A DNA stretch of 47,755 nt from a virus. Of the stretch, positions 46,690-47,755 are shown piece by piece. How positions within the stretch are numbered: the first letter of the stretch is position 1; the number at the start of each line of letters is the position of its first letter. The notes under the pieces are model-generated. The model worked only from the letters and a program-made list of their open reading frames with translations. It was not told the DNA's origin and did no database searches. The stretch lies in the IMG/VR virus record IMGVR_UViG_3300021401_000010, positions 1 through 47,755 of that record. The stretch is one strand, 5' to 3'. Both the position numbers and the translations under genes were made by a program.

Positions 46690-46713
46690 TGCCCCGGAAT
46701 CCAAAGGATTCCG
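46664..46713 (+). terminator. Two adjacent hairpins after the 46.3 kb gene
   Basis: Hairpin one is AGCACTCTT (46664-46672), loop CTTTGA, AAGAGTGCT (46679-46687); it spans the stop codon region. Hairpin two is CGGAATCC (46695-46702), loop AAA, GGATTCCG (46706-46713). Neither has a U run, so this may be a processing or stability element rather than a true terminator. Confidence 0.4.
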
Positions 46714-46750
46714 CTGGTTCCAAGGCCAGAGCGGCTACAAGGAGACCACC

Positions 46751-46948
46751 ATGATCCACATCACCGTCAACGGGAAGGCTCCCGAGACCTATGTCCCAAA
46801 ACAAAAGCAAGAGATGACCGAGGAAGAACACCAGCAGCGCATCGTCCGGAGCGTAAACCGCTGGACGGGCAACAAAGTGCGGAATCATTCAGGCGCACGC
46901 AGCGGTCGGGTGCGCATCGTGTTCCACCAGGGGGTGGGCAATGCCTAA
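46751..46948 (+). CDS. Small hypothetical protein
   Basis: This is a 65-residue protein with a CAAGGAGACCACC start region: MIHITVNGKAPETYVPKQKQ, EMTEEEHQQRIVRSVNRWTG. A short beta N-terminus, a charged middle and a basic C-terminus (NHSGARSGRVRIVFHQGVGN). No family recognised. It overlaps the next gene by 8 bases. Confidence 0.45.
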   Translation: MIHITVNGKAPETYVPKQKQEMTEEEHQQRIVRSVNRWTGNKVRNHSGARSGRVRIVFHQGVGNA

Positions 46949-47131
46949 CTTCCTGCGCAGGGCGCTGTGGGACCGCCTGCAAAGCCTTCAGTGCGATCTT
47001 GCTTTTTTATCAGGCAGCATTTTGAAGGACATCCAAGAGGCCGAGGTTATAAACCTCAGCGAATTTATCACTAGATTTGAGACCCTCGAGGCTGAGGTAA
47101 AGCTCCAGGAGATGAGACTGAGGAGGATACT

Positions 47132-47135
<4 letters not shown>
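46941..47135 (+). CDS. Small hypothetical helical protein
   Basis: This is a 64-residue protein: MPNFLRRALWDRLQSLQCDL, AFLSGSILKDIQEAEVINLS. It is mostly helical, ending in a coiled-coil-like stretch (RFETLEAEVKLQEMRLRRIL). It overlaps the next gene as ATGA. Unknown function. Confidence 0.45.

Positions 47136-47755
<620 letters not shown>

Overview
The window is part of the genome of a tailed bacteriophage with a contractile tail. It carries a tail sheath (DUF3383 type), a tube protein (DUF3277 type), a short tape measure with a lytic domain, baseplate parts of the small Pam3/E217-like myovirus kind, a DUF1073 portal, a DUF2184 major capsid protein and a large terminase. No bacterial housekeeping gene, integrase or rRNA is seen. 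Many predicted Sec signal peptides, one lipobox and one Tat-like leader suggest a Gram-negative host. The species cannot be read from the sequence. The circularly permuted tmRNA resembles the architecture known in Alphaproteobacteria, some Betaproteobacteria and some cyanobacteria, but this is only a hint.

Layout. Positions 1 to about 33000 are one long leftward (minus-strand) block. In transcription order, from high to low coordinates, it holds: a small leader gene and terminase (33.0-30.6 kb); a permuted tmRNA (30.4-30.0 kb); small membrane and lysis-like genes (30.0-28.0 kb); portal, protease/scaffold, cement and capsid (28.0-23.1 kb); a GIY-YIG homing endonuclease (23.1-22.2 kb); head accessory and connector genes (22.1-17.6 kb); a cassette of long exported fibre- or adhesin-like proteins with a papain-like protease (18.9-8.4 kb); neck, sheath, tube, chaperone, tape measure and baseplate (8.4 kb to the left edge). 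Genes overlap by 1 to 17 bases, most often as ATGA or GTGA.

Positions 33.0-33.9 kb are a divergent AT-rich region packed with short repeats (CGAAACT family), inverted repeats and a GC-rich hairpin. It is a candidate replication origin and control region, and it contains a promoter-like site for the leftward block.

Positions 33.9-47.8 kb run rightward: an AEP-type primase fused to a RecA-fold helicase and a C-terminal HTH, a TSCPD/HTH fusion, a RodZ-tail-like membrane protein, a Cro-like regulator, an SNF2-like helicase, MazG-like and ssDNA-binding-like proteins, a CX5R phosphatase and many small genes. Three near-identical promoter-like sequences sit on the stop codons of preceding genes, and a fourth, inverted copy fires into the leftward block.

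Most notable are the phage-borne permuted tmRNA with an Ala-type G3-U70 pair, the conserved promoter family with probable leaderless starts, the exported protein cassette inside the virion operon, the frameshift-encoded tail chaperone, and the homing endonuclease with a hairpin over its ribosome binding site.
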